From: DATHNF01 sp035486285
Lineage (GTDB): Bacteria; Patescibacteriota; Saccharimonadia; Saccharimonadales; UBA4665
DNA length: 13,636 bases
Direction: 5' to 3'
NCBI GenBank assembly: GCA_035486285.1
Contig: DATHNF010000025.1
Coordinates: 1 to 13,636 of the forward strand
Shown piece after piece: positions 12,721 to 13,636 of this stretch (the stretch's first letter is position 1; every line of letters begins with the position of its first letter). Under the pieces are notes generated by a model, which was not told the origin of the DNA, searched no databases, and was given only the letters and a program-made list of their open reading frames with translations. The position numbers and the translations under genes were made by a program.

Positions 12721-13578
12721 ATGGACACAAAAATAACTGTAGAGCAACGAGCTAGTGATATGTGCGAGAACCTAAAGGCTTTAAGCGATTACTGCATACA
12801 GGCGCTAGAGGCCGAGCATTTATCACCAGACGACCTGTACCCGCGTAATTCGTACCTTAACAGCCTGTTCATTATGTCTATCGCGTTTTCGGACGGCATT
12901 GTCAGCCTTGCCCAAAAAGGCCAGCTAAGAGCCTTCACTCCGCTAATTCGTAGCCTGTATGAGACTTGGATTAATGCAAAGCTGATTGTTGCCACGCGGA
13001 GCCATGTGTGGGCATATCACTTAATGGCTCACGGCGAGACGGTACGCATTGAAAAGCTGGACCGGCTCCTGGCTGATGGTCATACGACCGCCGCCAACCA
13101 TAAAGTTAAGGTTAAGGAGGCAAAACACATTATTAGCCTTGTTAAGAGCCGCTATAAGGAGTTACCGACAATACCAGGTGTAGTTACGACTAACCGGAGC
13201 CTCACTCGGTCATTAAAGCTAAAACAAAAGTGTCAGATACTTGACTATTACCGGTCACTAAAAACCTACTTGCCATCTCCTACTAAGTCAGAGTTAATGG
13301 TCACGAATTACGGCTGGGTCTATAACCACTTATCTGGCACTCCCCACGTAGACCCATTGGCTCTCAATGACCTATACGAGAGGGACGCCGCAGGTAACTG
13401 GACCGTAGACGTTGGTGGCGGCCAAGACAGAGATTACCTAATCAAGTTATTGCACATAGCCTATATGGAGCAGTATGAGCTACTCAGAGCGTGGAAGTAC
13501 TACTTACCGGTTAGTGACGAAACAATTCCACAAAACTTAAAGGACGTGTTCAAGAACATATTGGATAAAAAGATTTAG
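12721..13578 (+). CDS. DUF5677-like protein
   Basis: A 285-residue, mostly helical soluble protein. The block AFTPLIRSLYETWINAKLIV (residues 71-90) matches the core RxLxE helix of DUF5677 proteins. Later YGWVYNHLSGTPHVDPLAL (about 198-216) fits their Y...LS...H motif. In that family the arrangement of R, E and H residues is conserved and thought to form an active or ligand-binding site; the biochemical function is not established. The N-terminus SDYCIQALEAEHLSPDDLYP gives a helical lead-in. The ATG follows a consensus TATAAT by seven bases, with no Shine-Dalgarno. A role in defence or RNA metabolism, as for distantly similar HEPN proteins, is speculation. Confidence 0.7.
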   Translation: MDTKITVEQRASDMCENLKALSDYCIQALEAEHLSPDDLYPRNSYLNSLFIMSIAFSDGIVSLAQKGQLRAFTPLIRSLYETWINAKLIVATRSHVWAYHLMAHGETVRIEKLDRLLADGHTTAANHKVKVKEAKHIISLVKSRYKELPTIPGVVTTNRSLTRSLKLKQKCQILDYYRSLKTYLPSPTKSELMVTNYGWVYNHLSGTPHVDPLALNDLYERDAAGNWTVDVGGGQDRDYLIKLLHIAYMEQYELLRAWKYYLPVSDETIPQNLKDVFKNILDKKI

Positions 13579-13636
13579 CGTACCAATCTCAGTTCTAATG
13601 CTTGTTCGGTTATATCAGGTGTGTATTTATATATTT
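13575..13636 (-). CDS. Possible 3' end of a convergent gene (partial)
   Basis: On minus, the frame entering from the right edge reads IYKYTPDITEQALELRLVR and stops at TAA 13577-13575, overlapping the stop of the DUF5677-like gene. The last 20 codons look protein-like, but this is too short to be sure. If not coding, 13579-13636 shows nothing else. Confidence 0.35.
   Translation of the reverse strand, partial: IYKYTPDITEQALELRLVR

Noticed and set aside
1..13636. CRISPR arrays, complete tRNA genes, transposase genes
   Set aside because: No regularly spaced repeats, no full tRNA cloverleaf and no transposase motif were found on either strand.

Overview
The window looks like a chromosomal segment of a Patescibacteria (CPR) genome, most likely Candidatus Saccharibacteria (TM7). 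This rests on gene content read by eye: a CPR-type membrane-anchored transfer-ATPase gene with its Pro/Ala-rich partner, an infC-rpmI-rplT operon, a full type A RNase P RNA, a YifB/ComM helicase, and several small membrane proteins. No database search was possible, so the phylum call is an inference.

Layout. 1-1463 (minus): a probable operon of a small membrane protein, a Pro/Ala-rich protein and the N-terminus of a DUF87/VirD4-like protein that leaves the window. 1464-2442: almost 1 kb without a convincing gene, holding a GC-rich multi-hairpin stretch (about 1631-1830), a promoter-to-terminator unit that looks like a small RNA (about 2071-2242) and a palindromic repeat (2273-2366). 2443-3972 (plus): comM/yifB. 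3994-4510 (minus): a PGDYG-like gene broken by a run of ten G. 4669-5857 (plus): promoter, infC with a probable AUA start, rpmI and rplT. 5862-6134 (minus): a single-pass membrane protein. 6177-6612 (minus): rnpB. 6660-6744: a second copy of the palindromic repeat. 6751-7887 (minus): a pterin dehydratase-RNase HI fusion and a two-helix membrane protein.

From 8171 to 11723 the sequence becomes AT-richer and carries accessory genes: a REC-domain protein with an unrecognised C-terminal part (minus), a terminase-small-subunit-like HTH protein, a 59-codon ORF and a large serine recombinase (all plus). This reads as a small integrative element. After it come a CBU_0592-like membrane protein, a PQ-loop-like membrane protein (minus), a DUF5677-like protein, and perhaps the 3' end of a convergent gene at the right edge.

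Two themes stand out. First, translation initiation appears mixed. The infC operon, the 1463 membrane gene and the REC gene have Shine-Dalgarno sequences. At least five other genes have a -10 hexamer six to nine bases before the ATG and no Shine-Dalgarno, which suggests leaderless mRNAs. Second, the intergenic space is rich in structured RNA: rnpB, the small-RNA unit and the GC-rich multi-hairpin region.
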